From contig JAAUSR010000011.1 in NCBI GenBank assembly GCA_012032555.1, positions 45,789 to 109,788 of the forward strand: DNA of 64,000 nt, in the 5' to 3' direction. The stretch's first letter is position 1. Every line of letters begins with the position of its first letter. This stretch comes from Thioploca sp. (GTDB lineage: Bacteria; Pseudomonadota; Gammaproteobacteria; Beggiatoales; Beggiatoaceae). Both the position numbers and the translations under genes were made by a program. The notes under the pieces are model-generated. The model had not been told where the DNA came from and ran no database searches. It worked only from the letters and a program-made list of their open reading frames with translations. Shown here piece after piece: positions 29,546-39,930 of this stretch.

Positions 29546-30265
29546 ATGACTGTTATTCAATTTAAAAGTGTTTGCAAAGATTATCGAATTCATCGGATCC
29601 TCGACCATATTGATTTACAAGTAGAGCAAGGCGAATTTTTTGGTTTGGTGGGGGTAAATGGTGCTGGTAAGACGACTTTAATTAAAAGTTTATTGGACTT
29701 ATGCGAAATCGAACAAGGTAAAATTTACCTATTTGGTGTACCTCATACCACTTATAATGCACGTACCCATTTATCCTTTTTGCCCGAAAGTTTTATTCCG
29801 CCTTACTATTTGACCGGCCAGAATTTCTTAGCCTATGTCGCTCGGCTGCAAGGCCAAATTTTGGATCTTGCTCATGCCTATGAAGTTTGTCGTACCTTAG
29901 ATTTTGCTATCACTGCCCTCAACCAACCGGTACAAGATTACTCTAAAGGCATGGCACAAAAACTCGGTTTAATTGCGAGTATTTTAAGTAACAAAAGTCT
30001 ATTAGTGTGGGATGAACCGATGAGTGGTTTAGATCCCAAGGCACGAGCTTATCTCAAAAACTACCTACTTAACTTGAAAGGAATGGGTAAAACTCTCTTT
30101 TTCAGCACACATCTGTTACCGGATGTGGAAGCTTTATGTGATCGCATGGCTATTTTACATGAAGGACGGTTAAAATTTGTGGGAACACCAGCAGAATGTT
30201 GTCGTTTGTTTGCCACTCCCCATCTGGAACAAGCTTATCTCAGTTGTATTGAGCAACATGAATGA
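29546..30265 (+). CDS. ABC transporter ATP-binding protein
   Basis: 239 residues with Walker A GVNGAGKTTLIKS, signature YSKGMAQKLGL, Walker B LLVWDEPMSGLDPKA and the H-loop FFSTHLLPDVEALCDR. It belongs to the drug/lipid/gliding-type ABC-2 ATPases (CcmA/NatA class). No permease gene follows: the next genes are on the other strand and the stops are 18 bases apart. Its substrate is therefore unknown. AAGGATTCTGAGGA upstream gives a plausible ribosome-binding site. Confidence 0.88.
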   Translation: MTVIQFKSVCKDYRIHRILDHIDLQVEQGEFFGLVGVNGAGKTTLIKSLLDLCEIEQGKIYLFGVPHTTYNARTHLSFLPESFIPPYYLTGQNFLAYVARLQGQILDLAHAYEVCRTLDFAITALNQPVQDYSKGMAQKLGLIASILSNKSLLVWDEPMSGLDPKARAYLKNYLLNLKGMGKTLFFSTHLLPDVEALCDRMAILHEGRLKFVGTPAECCRLFATPHLEQAYLSCIEQHE

Positions 30266-30283
30266 GCGTTTATATGTCAGTCT

Positions 30284-30670
30284 TTAAAAAAGAGTTTCGT
30301 TTCTAAACGCATCGGTTAGCCAACAAATTTGTGGCGTAATGAGAGTACCTTGAATAAGCACCACATCAAATCGACAAGGATGTTGTTGAGTCCATGAATG
30401 TGTATAGAGGTAATGATGCGCTGTTCTCAAAATACGTTGTTGTTTAGGGTAATTAATACTTTCTAAACTGCCACCATAAGAAGCATTTCGTCGGTATCTT
30501 ACTTCGATGAAGACTAAAATAGCTTGTTGCTGCATGATAAGGTCAATTTCGCCTCGTTGGCAACGATAATTACGTTCAATTAATTGTAGTCCCTGTTGAC
30601 AAAGATAGGCATGGGCAAAATCTTCTGCCCATTGCCCAGATTGAAAACTAGATTGATAATGACGACCCAT
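30284..30670 (-). CDS. yraN: YraN/UPF0102 family endonuclease-like protein
   Basis: 128 residues of the UPF0102 family, a small Holliday-junction-resolvase-like fold. Marks: GQWAEDFAHAYLCQQG, the acidic GEIDLIM and VFIEVRYR motifs (the E/D-ExK-like centre), and YPKQQRILRTAHHYL. It lies 18 bases downstream of lpoA on the same strand, the standard gammaproteobacterial order lpoA-yraN. Its function is not established. Confidence 0.93.
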   Translation of the reverse strand: MGRHYQSSFQSGQWAEDFAHAYLCQQGLQLIERNYRCQRGEIDLIMQQQAILVFIEVRYRRNASYGGSLESINYPKQQRILRTAHHYLYTHSWTQQHPCRFDVVLIQGTLITPQICWLTDAFRNETLF

Positions 30671-30688
30671 TATCTTGGTTTAAATGAG

Positions 30689-32499
30689 TTATTTATTAAG
30701 TAACTGTGGGACACCGTCAACAAAATGGGCCCACTGCAATTGATCACGATGGATTTTACCATCTTGACTTAAAGATAAATGTCCGGTTTGTCCAGTCCAC
30801 TGAAATGGTGTTAGTGACTTGAATAAACGCAGTTGGGAAAGCAGTTCATAGGCATCGACACCTAATGCATGTAACCGACTTAATTTTTCTATTTTTTCAC
30901 TGGGCCAACCGGCTTGTAAGCTACTATGTAGCTGTTGCGCTTTACTGTCAGGTACTAATATCCAAGGCATATCCACAAATTTTACGCCATTTAGGTTTTG
31001 ATCTCGTTGCGGATCTGGTGTTCCCGCATAAATATGAGAAGTACTATAAATGGGTAGGCGTTGCGCTGAATCCGCGTTCAATAACGGGAGAATTTGCCGT
31101 GCTAACGGGGGAAAAGCAACTAAAAATAGCATATCTCCTGAGTTCAAATTTTGACGCAATTCGCTAATAGCTACTTCAAAATTGTTACCATAACTTTGTT
31201 CTCTAATGATTTTACCACCGTGTTTTTCCCATTCAGTTTGAAATGCACTCAGTAAGCGTTGGCCCCAGTCGCCTTCTGGAACTAATACCAGTGCAGATCG
31301 GTGCCCATCACGAGCGGCACGAATAGCAACAATTCGCGCTTCATCTTCAGGTGATAAACTAAATTGGTACAAATTACCAGCTATGACGGGGGTTTCTAGA
31401 TGATTTAAGCCTAATGTTGGGACCGGTAATTGTGGCTTTTTCTGATCGGCTAGCATTTCTAAATCTTGCTTTTCTAGCGGACCAACCACAAACCCCGCAC
31501 CAGCTTTGACTACCGTATCATAAGATTCTAGAATGTTTTCGCTATTAACATCATGAATATTGATTTGTGGACGATTTGCCAAGTTATCTGCTTCAGCTGC
31601 CGTAATAAACCCGTTTTTAATGGCCTCTGCCCAATCACCAAATTTACCACTTAAAGGTAGTAATAAGGCAACTTGTTTAAGTGGTTGTGGTTGAGCGAGT
31701 ATTTGATTTTGATTAGTCGGTGGCACCAAAAGAATAGGTATAATATCTTGATTAGCGGGGTGGTTGGGAAAACGTAATTGCCAATTATTTAACGTGGCCG
31801 GTAAATAACCTTGTGGTGTGGTATTTACTAATAATGATAATGCCACCCAACCCGAAAAAATATCACCTGGGATTTGCTCAATCTGTTTGAGATCATTTAA
31901 AGGGTAAGAAAGCAAGGCGCGCCATAATTGTTGATGATTTTTTTAGGTAAATTAGAATCAGCGGGGGCTAATTTATCCACTTCGATCCATTGACGTATTG
32001 CCTCCAAAGTATCCCCCTTTGCCATTTTAATTTGAGCATATAATTGTTTATATTCTAATTGCAATGGTAAAGGTAAAGTACTGGGATCAATACCTTGTAA
32101 TTGCTGCCAAGCGGAGTCAGTTTGGTGTTCAGCTAAGTCTATTTTAATATGGACTAATTCAATAGGAGTTTCTAAACCATAACTTTGCTTAATATCCAAG
32201 CGTGCTAATTCCGCTTTCGCTTCAGTAATCATATTAGCTTCTACAAAAGCTTTTATTGCTGATAATTGATAACCTTGTTGAGTTGGTGGGCGCATTTGCG
32301 CGGCAACTCGTAAATATTCATGTGCAGATTCCCGGTAATAACCTTGCATTTCCAACTGCTTAGCCTTCGCAGCGGGATCTGAGACGAGTTGAGAAGTAGT
32401 CGATTCATTGTGTTTAGGGAACCAAGTACTACAACTCGACAACAATAACACCAATAATACCATTAAATAATAAGTTGATATATGAATTTTCATGATCAT
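30689..32499 (-). CDS. lpoA: Penicillin-binding protein activator LpoA, frameshifted
   Basis: Outer-membrane lipoprotein that activates PBP1A in cell-wall synthesis. The N-terminal part begins with a lipoprotein signal (LLVLLLSSC, lipid cysteine C23) and a helical TPR-like region; the C-terminal part is the periplasmic-binding-protein-like LppC domain (VALLLPLSGKFGDWAEAIKNG, FVVGPLEKQDLEML). The frame breaks after LPKKI. One missing A in the A7 run (minus strand; 31938-31944) separates the halves, and restoring it gives LPKKNHQQLWRALLSYPLND and about 603 residues in all, a normal length. Most likely a homopolymer error. yraN follows; the usual divergent rsmI is not found upstream. Confidence 0.9.
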
Positions 32500-32839
32500 G
32501 ACGTATTAATTTTAATACATGATTAGTTATGTTAAGTTAATAAGATTACCGTTTTGGACTGATTTTTGGATAATAATACCTTTAGAATCTTTACATGAAC
32601 ACCCGAGATGGTCAAGGTCATCGTGGTAAAAATTCAGTTATCAATTACTCATTTGTTCAAACAACCGGTTAACGAAGTAGTTGGTACTGAAATTAGCTTG
32701 AATTCGCTTAATGAAAAGGCGGCGGGTCAAGCCGTTTTTTAGTTAGAGTGCGCCCGTTGTATTGTCGTTAATGCCATTAAATTAAGTAAGCTACTTAGCG
32801 AGTAACAAAGTCTATCAAACTAATCCAACTATTGTTAGT
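32500..32839. other. Spacer between cheB and lpoA
   Basis: Holds the lpoA promoter on the minus strand. On the plus strand an ORF from ATG 32608 runs 44 codons to a TAG at 32740 and then continues in frame to a TAA at 32803-32805. The codon use looks coding-like, but I recognise no family. It could be a decayed small gene. Confidence 0.3.
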
Positions 32840-33889
32840 TTACACCATTTCTAAAATCTCTTGGCTCATTCGTTCAAGGGGTATCACTTTATCGCTTAAA
32901 CCGGCTTCCACTACCGACAGCGGCATCCCGTACACCACGCAACTCGCTTCTGCCTCGGTAAAAATAACACCACCTTGGGATTTAATCCACGCTGCACCTT
33001 GTTTGCCATCAGAACCCATTCCGGTCATGACTACACCTAAAATGCGCTTATGAAATATTTCTGCCGCCGATTGAAATAACACATCTACCGACGGTCGATG
33101 TAAAGTATTAGAAGGATTAGTATCTAAATGTGCAATGACTTGGTAGTTTTCCAAGCGTAATAATTTCAAATGTCGGCCCGCTGGCGCCAATAGGGCAACG
33201 CCGGGACGTAATTCATCGCCTTCACTGGCTTCAACAATGGTCAGTGCGGAAATTTCATTTAATTTTTCGGCATAAGCTTTGGTATAACCGACCGGCATAT
33301 GCAATACGATGGCAATGGGCACTGGAAAATCGGCGGGTAATTGTGGAATTAAATAGCGTAAGGCTTGTGGTCCGCCGGTCGAAATACCGAGGACAACGAT
33401 ATCGATCATTTTTTTACTCAGGACTGATTTAGTCAAAGGTAATACCGTGCTGCTAGGTGGTGGTATGACTTTGCGTAACGAAGTTAAGGGTATCAGCGCA
33501 GCGGCTTTGATTTTACTAATGAGTTCGTCACTAATTTCAAATATCTTTTCGGTGGCCAACGAAGTGGGTTTATGAACAAAGTCAATCGCACCAAGATCTA
33601 GGGCTTCTAAAACTTGTTCGCTACTATCAGTCGTAATACTAACAATGATAATTCGCATGGGTTGTCGCAACATTTGTGCACGTAAAAAGCCAACACCATC
33701 CAACTGTGGCATAACCAAATCCAGGGTAATCACATCGGGATTGAGTTCTTGAACTGATCTTAAGGCTTCTTCACCATCGCACGCAGTTCCCACTACATCG
33801 ATAAAGGGACTGCGGGATAATATTTTTTTAATCACTTTACGGATATAGGCAGAATCATCGACTACCAAGACTCGGATTATTTTGTTCAT
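32840..33889 (-). CDS. cheB: Chemotaxis protein-glutamate methylesterase
   Basis: 349 residues: receiver domain (about 5-120) with phospho-acceptor D57 (VITLDLVMP), then the methylesterase domain with the triad S170 (GISTGGPQAL), H197 (VLHMPVG) and D294 (TGMGSDGKQGA). It removes methyl groups from, and deamidates, MCP glutamates and resets the signal. It is the last gene of the minus-strand chemosensory operon, 51 bases after cheR. The linker between domains is longer and proline-rich (PPPSSTVLP) but otherwise it is a standard CheB. Confidence 0.96.
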   Translation of the reverse strand: MNKIIRVLVVDDSAYIRKVIKKILSRSPFIDVVGTACDGEEALRSVQELNPDVITLDLVMPQLDGVGFLRAQMLRQPMRIIIVSITTDSSEQVLEALDLGAIDFVHKPTSLATEKIFEISDELISKIKAAALIPLTSLRKVIPPPSSTVLPLTKSVLSKKMIDIVVLGISTGGPQALRYLIPQLPADFPVPIAIVLHMPVGYTKAYAEKLNEISALTIVEASEGDELRPGVALLAPAGRHLKLLRLENYQVIAHLDTNPSNTLHRPSVDVLFQSAAEIFHKRILGVVMTGMGSDGKQGAAWIKSQGGVIFTEAEASCVVYGMPLSVVEAGLSDKVIPLERMSQEILEMV

Positions 33890-33940
33890 TGATAATTGCT
33901 AACTCAAATTTGGATGAATTTTAGGGCAGAAACGGTACCG

Positions 33941-34837
33941 TTAAAAATAAGTTGTGCCTTTTTGAACCACGGAGTTACCTTTAACATAGACGAACGCGCT
34001 ACCAATTTCCTGCAAATCAAAATCGGTAGTGATTTTTAATAACGATTCCGATGCGCCCACAAACAAGTAAGCACGGGTGGGCATAAGTTCAAAAAACCTG
34101 CGCACGGTTTTGCGAATCATCTCTTCGGAAAAGTAAATAAAAACGTTCCGACAAAAAATGACCGAAGCGGCGGCAAAAGGCGTTATTTCAGTCCGCGAGA
34201 TGAGATTAGCGGTATGCCATTTTACTTGAGTGATCAACTCGGGCCGGATTCGCCATTTATCTTGTTCGGGTTGAAAATATTTCACCCGGAGTTCCTCGGG
34301 CAAATTGCGCAACGAATAATGACGATACAAGCCTTGGCGCGCCCTATTCACGGCGAGTTCACTCATATCGCTCGCCATAATTTCAATCGGAACACGTTCC
34401 AACCAACCGGTTTCAGTTAACGCCATCACGATACTCAGCGGTTCTTCCCCGGAAGAACACGCCGCACTCCAAATACGCAGTGGTTGTTGAGGCTTACTGG
34501 CAAAATAATCTGGTACTAATATTTTGACTAACGCCTGAATTTGATCGATTTCGCGCCAAAAAAACGTCTCAGGTACTCGCAACGCGTTCATCACCTGTAA
34601 CCACTCACTTTCAGCTTCAGCCGAATCATATTTTAACAAATAGTAATAATCTAAGAACGAATCAAAGCCGCGCTCACTCACCAGTGAAGAAAGTTTATCT
34701 TCTAATAGTTCCCGTTTACTATTTTGATAGAATGACCCCAGACGTTCATGAATTAAGTCGCGTAATATAGTAAATTCGGGTTCTGATAAAACCAGTTTTT
34801 TAGTGCCAAAGCGGTTTTCCCATGAAGAAGTTGCCAT
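33941..34837 (-). CDS. cheR: Chemotaxis protein methyltransferase
   Basis: 298 residues. N-terminal helical domain (EFTILRDLIHERLGSFY, RELLEDKLSSL) and SAM-binding domain with WSAACSSGEEPLSI, MASDMSELAVNRAR and FCRNVFIYFSEE. It methylates glutamates on the neighbouring MCP. It has no C-terminal TPR, so it is the classical short CheR. It sits between the PAS-HEAT gene and cheB, all in the same direction with short gaps. Confidence 0.96.
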   Translation of the reverse strand: MATSSWENRFGTKKLVLSEPEFTILRDLIHERLGSFYQNSKRELLEDKLSSLVSERGFDSFLDYYYLLKYDSAEAESEWLQVMNALRVPETFFWREIDQIQALVKILVPDYFASKPQQPLRIWSAACSSGEEPLSIVMALTETGWLERVPIEIMASDMSELAVNRARQGLYRHYSLRNLPEELRVKYFQPEQDKWRIRPELITQVKWHTANLISRTEITPFAAASVIFCRNVFIYFSEEMIRKTVRRFFELMPTRAYLFVGASESLLKITTDFDLQEIGSAFVYVKGNSVVQKGTTYF

Positions 34838-34889
34838 GTTGGATTTATTTAAGCGAATTTTTAACAGTAAAACCGGTATTTTAGTGTAT

Positions 34890-37613
34890 TCATTCTAAAA
34901 TAGCTTGATGGAGTATTTTTTGTGCGGCGCGACGGACCGCTAAGTTAGGATCTTCACTGGCTATTTTGGTGAGTTGAGCTAAAGCGGCATTCATTTCTAC
35001 ATGAGCCAAGGCAGTAACAGCTGCTAGTCGAACGGCAGCGGCTTGGTCTGCTAAAGCAGTTAACAAAGGCAAATTAGCGTGGGGTTGTTTCATTCGACTC
35101 AAAACCTCGACGATAGCGGTTCGGACACTAACTTGTTCATGATGTAATTCTTGGGCAATCCAGTCAATTTGCTCGGGTTCTCGTAGTTGCGACAAGCTCA
35201 TGACACAAGTTTCTCGCCAGCGGGGTTGAACTGTCAAGGTCGCCAAAGCGGTTATCGCGGCCGGTGTTGCCAAGTGCGCCAGTTGCTGGATCGCTTCCTC
35301 AACCAATTGCGGATCCGCCGCCGTGATAGCAACTTGGTGCAAACTCTTTGCTGCTCTCGGGTCAGAATGATTCCCTAAGGCTCGAATCACTTGCCACTGG
35401 TAGCGTTGTGATTCTGAATCTAAGGCAGTTAATAGTGGCGCTAAGGCTTCTGGATGATTGATTTGTCCCAGTGCCGCTATAGCGACTTCGGCTAAATCTG
35501 CACCATTTGAGTCAATCAGGGTAACTAACACCGGAATGGCTTGAACCTGACCGATTTTGCCCAAGGCTTCAATACTCGCAATTCGGACTTGACGTGCTGA
35601 ATCGGTCTGGGCTAATTGTAGTAGCGGTTCGAAGGCGACTACGGCTTTGAGTTCTCCCAGTGACCGCACCGCAAAATAGCGTACCCAAGTATCGGGATCT
35701 GTCGTTGCTACTGGGATCAGTACGGCAATCGCTTGAACATTGTCAATAGCGGCAAAAGCACGGGCGGCAGTGGCGCGCACTTTGGGCGTAGCTTGGGTTA
35801 AAGCCTTGGTTAAGACAGCAATAACCCGCTCATCTTCAAAATACGGTAAACTTTCAATCGCCGCTTGGCAAACCCGTTCATCACTATCCTGACAACAAGT
35901 TAATAAAGCCTCGAAGTTGTCACGATAACCCACATAACCCACGATTTTAATTGCCGATTCGCGGACATATGGATTGGGGTCACTTAATAACTTTAGCGTC
36001 CAGATTGACATTTCTGGGTGATTGAGCGCATTGAGTGCCGCTATCACCGCTTGGCGCACGCGCGGATCGGGATGGCTCAATAAGTTAAGCAACGCTGCAA
36101 AAGCTTGGGGATCAGCTATCGTTGTCAAAGCTTCAGCGGCACTGATCACGAGATCTTCATCTGCTTCACTGAGGATATCGATCAGTTTAGGAACGGCGCG
36201 CCGATCACCCAAGCGACCCAAGGCGAGGATGGCAGCACGGCGAGTTGCTTGTTCCGGCGCTTCGAGTTGTTCCAGCAGCAATTTACCTACCCGCGTTCCA
36301 TAACGAACTAAAGCTTTGACCACTTCTTTTTGCGCTGTCGGTTTACCCAATAACTGAGTTAGCGCTTGTTCTACCGCCGTACCTTCTAACCAACCTAATA
36401 ATAAGGCTAAGGCACGTAACTCCTGTTCTTGAGCTGGATTCAGTGCCGCTATTAAATGGTGAACGCCCCTATCGGTAATCGCTTGGCAAGTGAGTTGGGT
36501 AATTTTCTCGCCTTCGTTATAAAGTTCTTGATAACAATCATATAAAGCAGTAATGGCTTGAGCAATTAGACTGATTGGCGCCTCCGCTTCATTTAATAAA
36601 GTTGCCAGTGGCGTAACCACCGTTTCATCACCCAGTTGACCGAGCAATTCAATGATGGGATCCCGTAATAGCTCATCAGTTTGTAATAAAGCCACGATGT
36701 GAGGAATCACGCCCGGATCACCAATACGTTTCAACGCATCTAAAGCCGGAAAGGCTAAAAAGAAATCGCCTGACTTAACAATGTCAACTAAAGCCAATGT
36801 GGCTTCTTGTGCTTGTAATTTACCCAAACCTTCAATCGCATTGTAACGAACATTAATATCATCATCATTTAAGGCTTGGATCAGTGCTGGAATAGCGCGG
36901 CGGTCAGTTTGATCTCCCAAAGCTAACACGGCATAACCGCGCAAATCGACATCGGGAATTTGTAAGAGTTCGGTTAGCGGGGTGATGATATCACCTTGAA
37001 TTCGTGTCAGGGCTTTCAGCGCACTATTGAGAACACTGAGATCTTGATGTTCATCGCGAATTTTACAGACTAAAGCCGCGACTGCGTTTGGACCACCTTG
37101 GCGAACTAAACTTTCCACTGCTGCTTGACGATTTTGCCAGTTAGCGTTGCCTAAATCGGCTAAGAATTGTTCCGTTGGTGGAAACGTTTCACTGGTTTCA
37201 GTAGTTTCTAACTGGATGGTCAATTCACTCAAATCTTGTTCGCGATCCAGTTGCGGCGTCCGATCTTCAATCGTCACAATGGTACCAATAATATGATCTT
37301 TATCACGTAAAGGTGCAATTATCACGTGTTGCTGCATTTGTTGAAAGCGTCTAGAAAACGTTTGCGGTAGGCAAGGAATTAAGAAAGGATAGGTGGTTGC
37401 GGAGAGCCATTCGACAATACCTTTTTCCAACACACGCTCAAAGTGGGAACGCACGCCACTCGTTTCCAATTCGGGAAAGAGTTCCATTAAATTGGTACCC
37501 CGGACGAGATTGGCTGACAACCCGGTCACGCTGGTTAACCATCTATCCCACGAACGGACTTTTAATTCGAGATCAGTGGTAAAAATACCGATAGATTGTT
37601 TAGGTTGGATCAT
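34890..37613 (-). CDS. PAS-HEAT repeat protein of the chemosensory cluster
   Basis: 907 residues. The first about 120 residues are a PAS-like domain (IGIFTTDLELKVRSWDRWL ... TIVTIEDRT). From about 150 to the end it is a solenoid of PBS-lyase-type HEAT repeats of roughly 31 residues, with recurring units such as D--VR--A--ALG-L and DPRVRQAVIAALNAL; I estimate about 23-25 repeats. No catalytic domain or membrane helix. It lies between the MCP gene and cheR in the che operon, so it may scaffold or sense for the array. HEAT proteins in che clusters are known in some non-flagellar systems; the job here is inference. Confidence 0.88.
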   Translation of the reverse strand: MIQPKQSIGIFTTDLELKVRSWDRWLTSVTGLSANLVRGTNLMELFPELETSGVRSHFERVLEKGIVEWLSATTYPFLIPCLPQTFSRRFQQMQQHVIIAPLRDKDHIIGTIVTIEDRTPQLDREQDLSELTIQLETTETSETFPPTEQFLADLGNANWQNRQAAVESLVRQGGPNAVAALVCKIRDEHQDLSVLNSALKALTRIQGDIITPLTELLQIPDVDLRGYAVLALGDQTDRRAIPALIQALNDDDINVRYNAIEGLGKLQAQEATLALVDIVKSGDFFLAFPALDALKRIGDPGVIPHIVALLQTDELLRDPIIELLGQLGDETVVTPLATLLNEAEAPISLIAQAITALYDCYQELYNEGEKITQLTCQAITDRGVHHLIAALNPAQEQELRALALLLGWLEGTAVEQALTQLLGKPTAQKEVVKALVRYGTRVGKLLLEQLEAPEQATRRAAILALGRLGDRRAVPKLIDILSEADEDLVISAAEALTTIADPQAFAALLNLLSHPDPRVRQAVIAALNALNHPEMSIWTLKLLSDPNPYVRESAIKIVGYVGYRDNFEALLTCCQDSDERVCQAAIESLPYFEDERVIAVLTKALTQATPKVRATAARAFAAIDNVQAIAVLIPVATTDPDTWVRYFAVRSLGELKAVVAFEPLLQLAQTDSARQVRIASIEALGKIGQVQAIPVLVTLIDSNGADLAEVAIAALGQINHPEALAPLLTALDSESQRYQWQVIRALGNHSDPRAAKSLHQVAITAADPQLVEEAIQQLAHLATPAAITALATLTVQPRWRETCVMSLSQLREPEQIDWIAQELHHEQVSVRTAIVEVLSRMKQPHANLPLLTALADQAAAVRLAAVTALAHVEMNAALAQLTKIASEDPNLAVRRAAQKILHQAILE

Positions 37614-37671
37614 AAAAGTTTTATGTAATTATTTATTAACCTTGTCTGAATGAAGAACGTAAGTGAAACGT

Positions 37672-37817
37672 CACTGCCGCTAAGTTAAGTACCAATTCCC
37701 CCTCCTTGCCAAGGAGGGGGTAAGGGGGTGGTCAAAAAAGTTTATTTTATTCAACGATTTTAGAACCACCCCCAACCCCTCCTTGAAAAGGAGGGGAGTG
37801 ACTTAACTTAATGGCAA
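37672..37817. repeat. MITE-like element with terminal inverted repeats
   Basis: About 146 bases in the gap between the MCP and PAS-HEAT genes. The ends are inverted copies (CTAAGTTAAGT at 37680-37690 and ACTTAACTTAA at 37801-37811, extended by CACTGCC / GGCA). Inside lie G/C-rich inverted blocks (CCCCCTCCTTG, AAGGAGGGGG, GGGGGTGGT and their complements). A second copy with the same end begins at 63876 and is cut by the window edge. There is no coding content. Confidence 0.8.
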
Positions 37818-37831
37818 TTCTGTCTACATTT

Positions 37832-39913
37832 TTAAAGCTCATTCACCGCACTCGCAATGCTATCAGCCCGCTCACCTAACGCCGAGGTGACTCGCCGTGA
37901 TTCTTTGGCCTCTTCCGTATATTTATTGGTCATTTCCCGAATATTGGTCAGCGATTTGCTCAGCCGTTCACCAATCGCCGAATGTTCGCGATTAGCACGA
38001 TTAATCATGCCCATTTGTCTAGAAACATTTTGGGTGGCGGTAGTCATATCTTCAACGCCACGGGTTTGTTCTTTCATCGCTTTCGCCACTTGATTAGATT
38101 GTTGTCGCATAGCTTCAACCGCTTTGGTGATTTGATCCGAGGCGCTAGATTGTTCACTCATAGCTCTCACGACGCCTTCAATGAGGCGGGTCAGATTATG
38201 AGTTTGTTCAGTCACTTGGGTACTAAAAGTGGTTTGCTCATTCAGTAACCGTGAAGTGGAAGTAGCGCCTTTACGCATTATTTCAACAGCTTGGGTAATT
38301 TGCTCAGCCGATTTAGCTTGTTCACTGGTGGCTTTACTCACTTGGACTGCCAGCGAAGTGGTATTTTGAGCGGCGCGAATAATATCACGGGCCGCTTTCG
38401 CTTGTTCATTCATCGCTTGAGTGGTTTGTTGCGCAATCTTGCGCATTTCCCGGGTGGTTTGGAGCATGGTTTCTACCGCGTCAGCTTGTTGGTTGGTGGC
38501 ACCCGCAACTTGTTTAGCTTGTCCAACTGTATTATCCACCGCTTTAACGACTAACTGTCCCATGGTAATCTGCTCATTGCTAGCCGTTTTAATTTTACCG
38601 ACATAATCAACGGTGGCGCTAATGCCTTGGAGGATTTTTTTCAGTCCGGTTAAACCATCTTCCGCCAAGCGACCGGTGTCTTCCGCAATCCGTTGACCCT
38701 CGTTAGATTTAGCCACAGCTTCTGCGACTACCTCTTGTAATGCCTTGATAATACCAGCAATTTCTGAAGTTGCTTGTGCTGAACGGTCAGCTAAATTGCG
38801 GATTTCTTCGGCGACCACCGCAAAACCACGTCCGGCTTCGCCGGCCCGAGCGGCTTCAATCGAAGCATTTAATGACAGTAAATTGGTTCGTTCTGCAATC
38901 AAATTAATAGTATCAACAATCCCGGTAATTTCATCAGCACGCTTGCCCATCGCTTTAATAACCGTCGCTGACTCGGTCATCGATTCGCGTACTCGTATCA
39001 AACCTTGAATGGCTTTTTCTACCGCATTGCCACCTTCTTGACCATCGCGAGTGGCCATTTGCGCGGTGTCATCGGTTTGTTTCGCCAAATCGGCAACGCT
39101 ACGCATGGAACGGTCCAATTGGGCCACACTGGTAGCAGTACTATTGGTCAGTTCCATGATTTCATTAGCATTCTTGGCGACACTTTGGACAGAGTGCGTG
39201 ACTTCTTCCATGCCAGTGGCATTTTGTTCAATCAAGGTAGCTAATTTTTCAGTCACTCCGCCAACTTGTTCAATCGAAGAAGCCATTTGATTAATCGAAG
39301 TGGTACTTTGTTCAGCTGCTGAACTGAGATCACTGGCATTCGCTTCCACGCTTTGAACCGACCGAGCGATTTCTTCTATACTGGCAGCCGTTTCATCAAT
39401 GGAATTGACCAAGGTTTCTGTATCTCGACTCACTACCTTGATTCCATCCGCCATTTTATTGATGGAAGCACTGGTTTGGGTAGCCGTAGCCGCCATATCT
39501 TGAGAAGTTCTCGCGACGCTCTGAATGGAACCAGTCGTTTCTTGAATCGAAGCCGCAGTTTCGTTAATTGACGTCGAAAGATCCGTGGCATTACGGGTGA
39601 CTTCTTCAATCGAAGCCGTCATTTCATTGGCGGTGGAAACTAATTCTTCAGTGGAAGTCGCTACCGATTCGACTTGCGAAGTGGTCTCTTTCAATGATGC
39701 GCTGAGTTCGTTGATTTCCTTGATGGTTTCCCCCAGCATTTCCTTTTGCCTTTCCGCACCACTGTCCATGCGATCCATCATTCGGGAGACTTCACTGATG
39801 CCCCGGCGCGTTTGTTCGAGTTCACTGCGTACCCGCTTGAGATTTCCTCGACGGGTGTTGCCCATTTCTTCTACTTCGCTGACTTGAGTTTCTTCATAAG
39901 ATTGCATTGCCAT
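37832..39913 (-). CDS. Soluble methyl-accepting chemotaxis protein
   Basis: 693 residues without any hydrophobic segment, so cytoplasmic. The whole protein is a long coiled coil. The signalling tip is at about 335-390 ([36 protein letters not shown]). Both flanks have many repeats of S-T/A-rich heptads ([14 protein letters not shown]), including possible methylation sites. There is no ligand-binding domain, as in FrzCD of Myxococcus, so input may come through partners such as the PAS-HEAT protein next door. It is the third-from-start structural gene of the operon after cheA and cheW. Confidence 0.93.
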   Translation of the reverse strand: MAMQSYEETQVSEVEEMGNTRRGNLKRVRSELEQTRRGISEVSRMMDRMDSGAERQKEMLGETIKEINELSASLKETTSQVESVATSTEELVSTANEMTASIEEVTRNATDLSTSINETAASIQETTGSIQSVARTSQDMAATATQTSASINKMADGIKVVSRDTETLVNSIDETAASIEEIARSVQSVEANASDLSSAAEQSTTSINQMASSIEQVGGVTEKLATLIEQNATGMEEVTHSVQSVAKNANEIMELTNSTATSVAQLDRSMRSVADLAKQTDDTAQMATRDGQEGGNAVEKAIQGLIRVRESMTESATVIKAMGKRADEITGIVDTINLIAERTNLLSLNASIEAARAGEAGRGFAVVAEEIRNLADRSAQATSEIAGIIKALQEVVAEAVAKSNEGQRIAEDTGRLAEDGLTGLKKILQGISATVDYVGKIKTASNEQITMGQLVVKAVDNTVGQAKQVAGATNQQADAVETMLQTTREMRKIAQQTTQAMNEQAKAARDIIRAAQNTTSLAVQVSKATSEQAKSAEQITQAVEIMRKGATSTSRLLNEQTTFSTQVTEQTHNLTRLIEGVVRAMSEQSSASDQITKAVEAMRQQSNQVAKAMKEQTRGVEDMTTATQNVSRQMGMINRANREHSAIGERLSKSLTNIREMTNKYTEEAKESRRVTSALGERADSIASAVNEL

Positions 39914-39930
39914 AGGTATTCCTCTTTACC

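Noticed and set aside
36022..36311. Plus-strand ORFs opposite the HEAT-repeat gene
   Set aside because: They are shadows of a repetitive gene with strong codon bias and have no family signature or ribosome site. The same holds for plus-strand ORFs opposite the MCP gene (for example 39585-39887).
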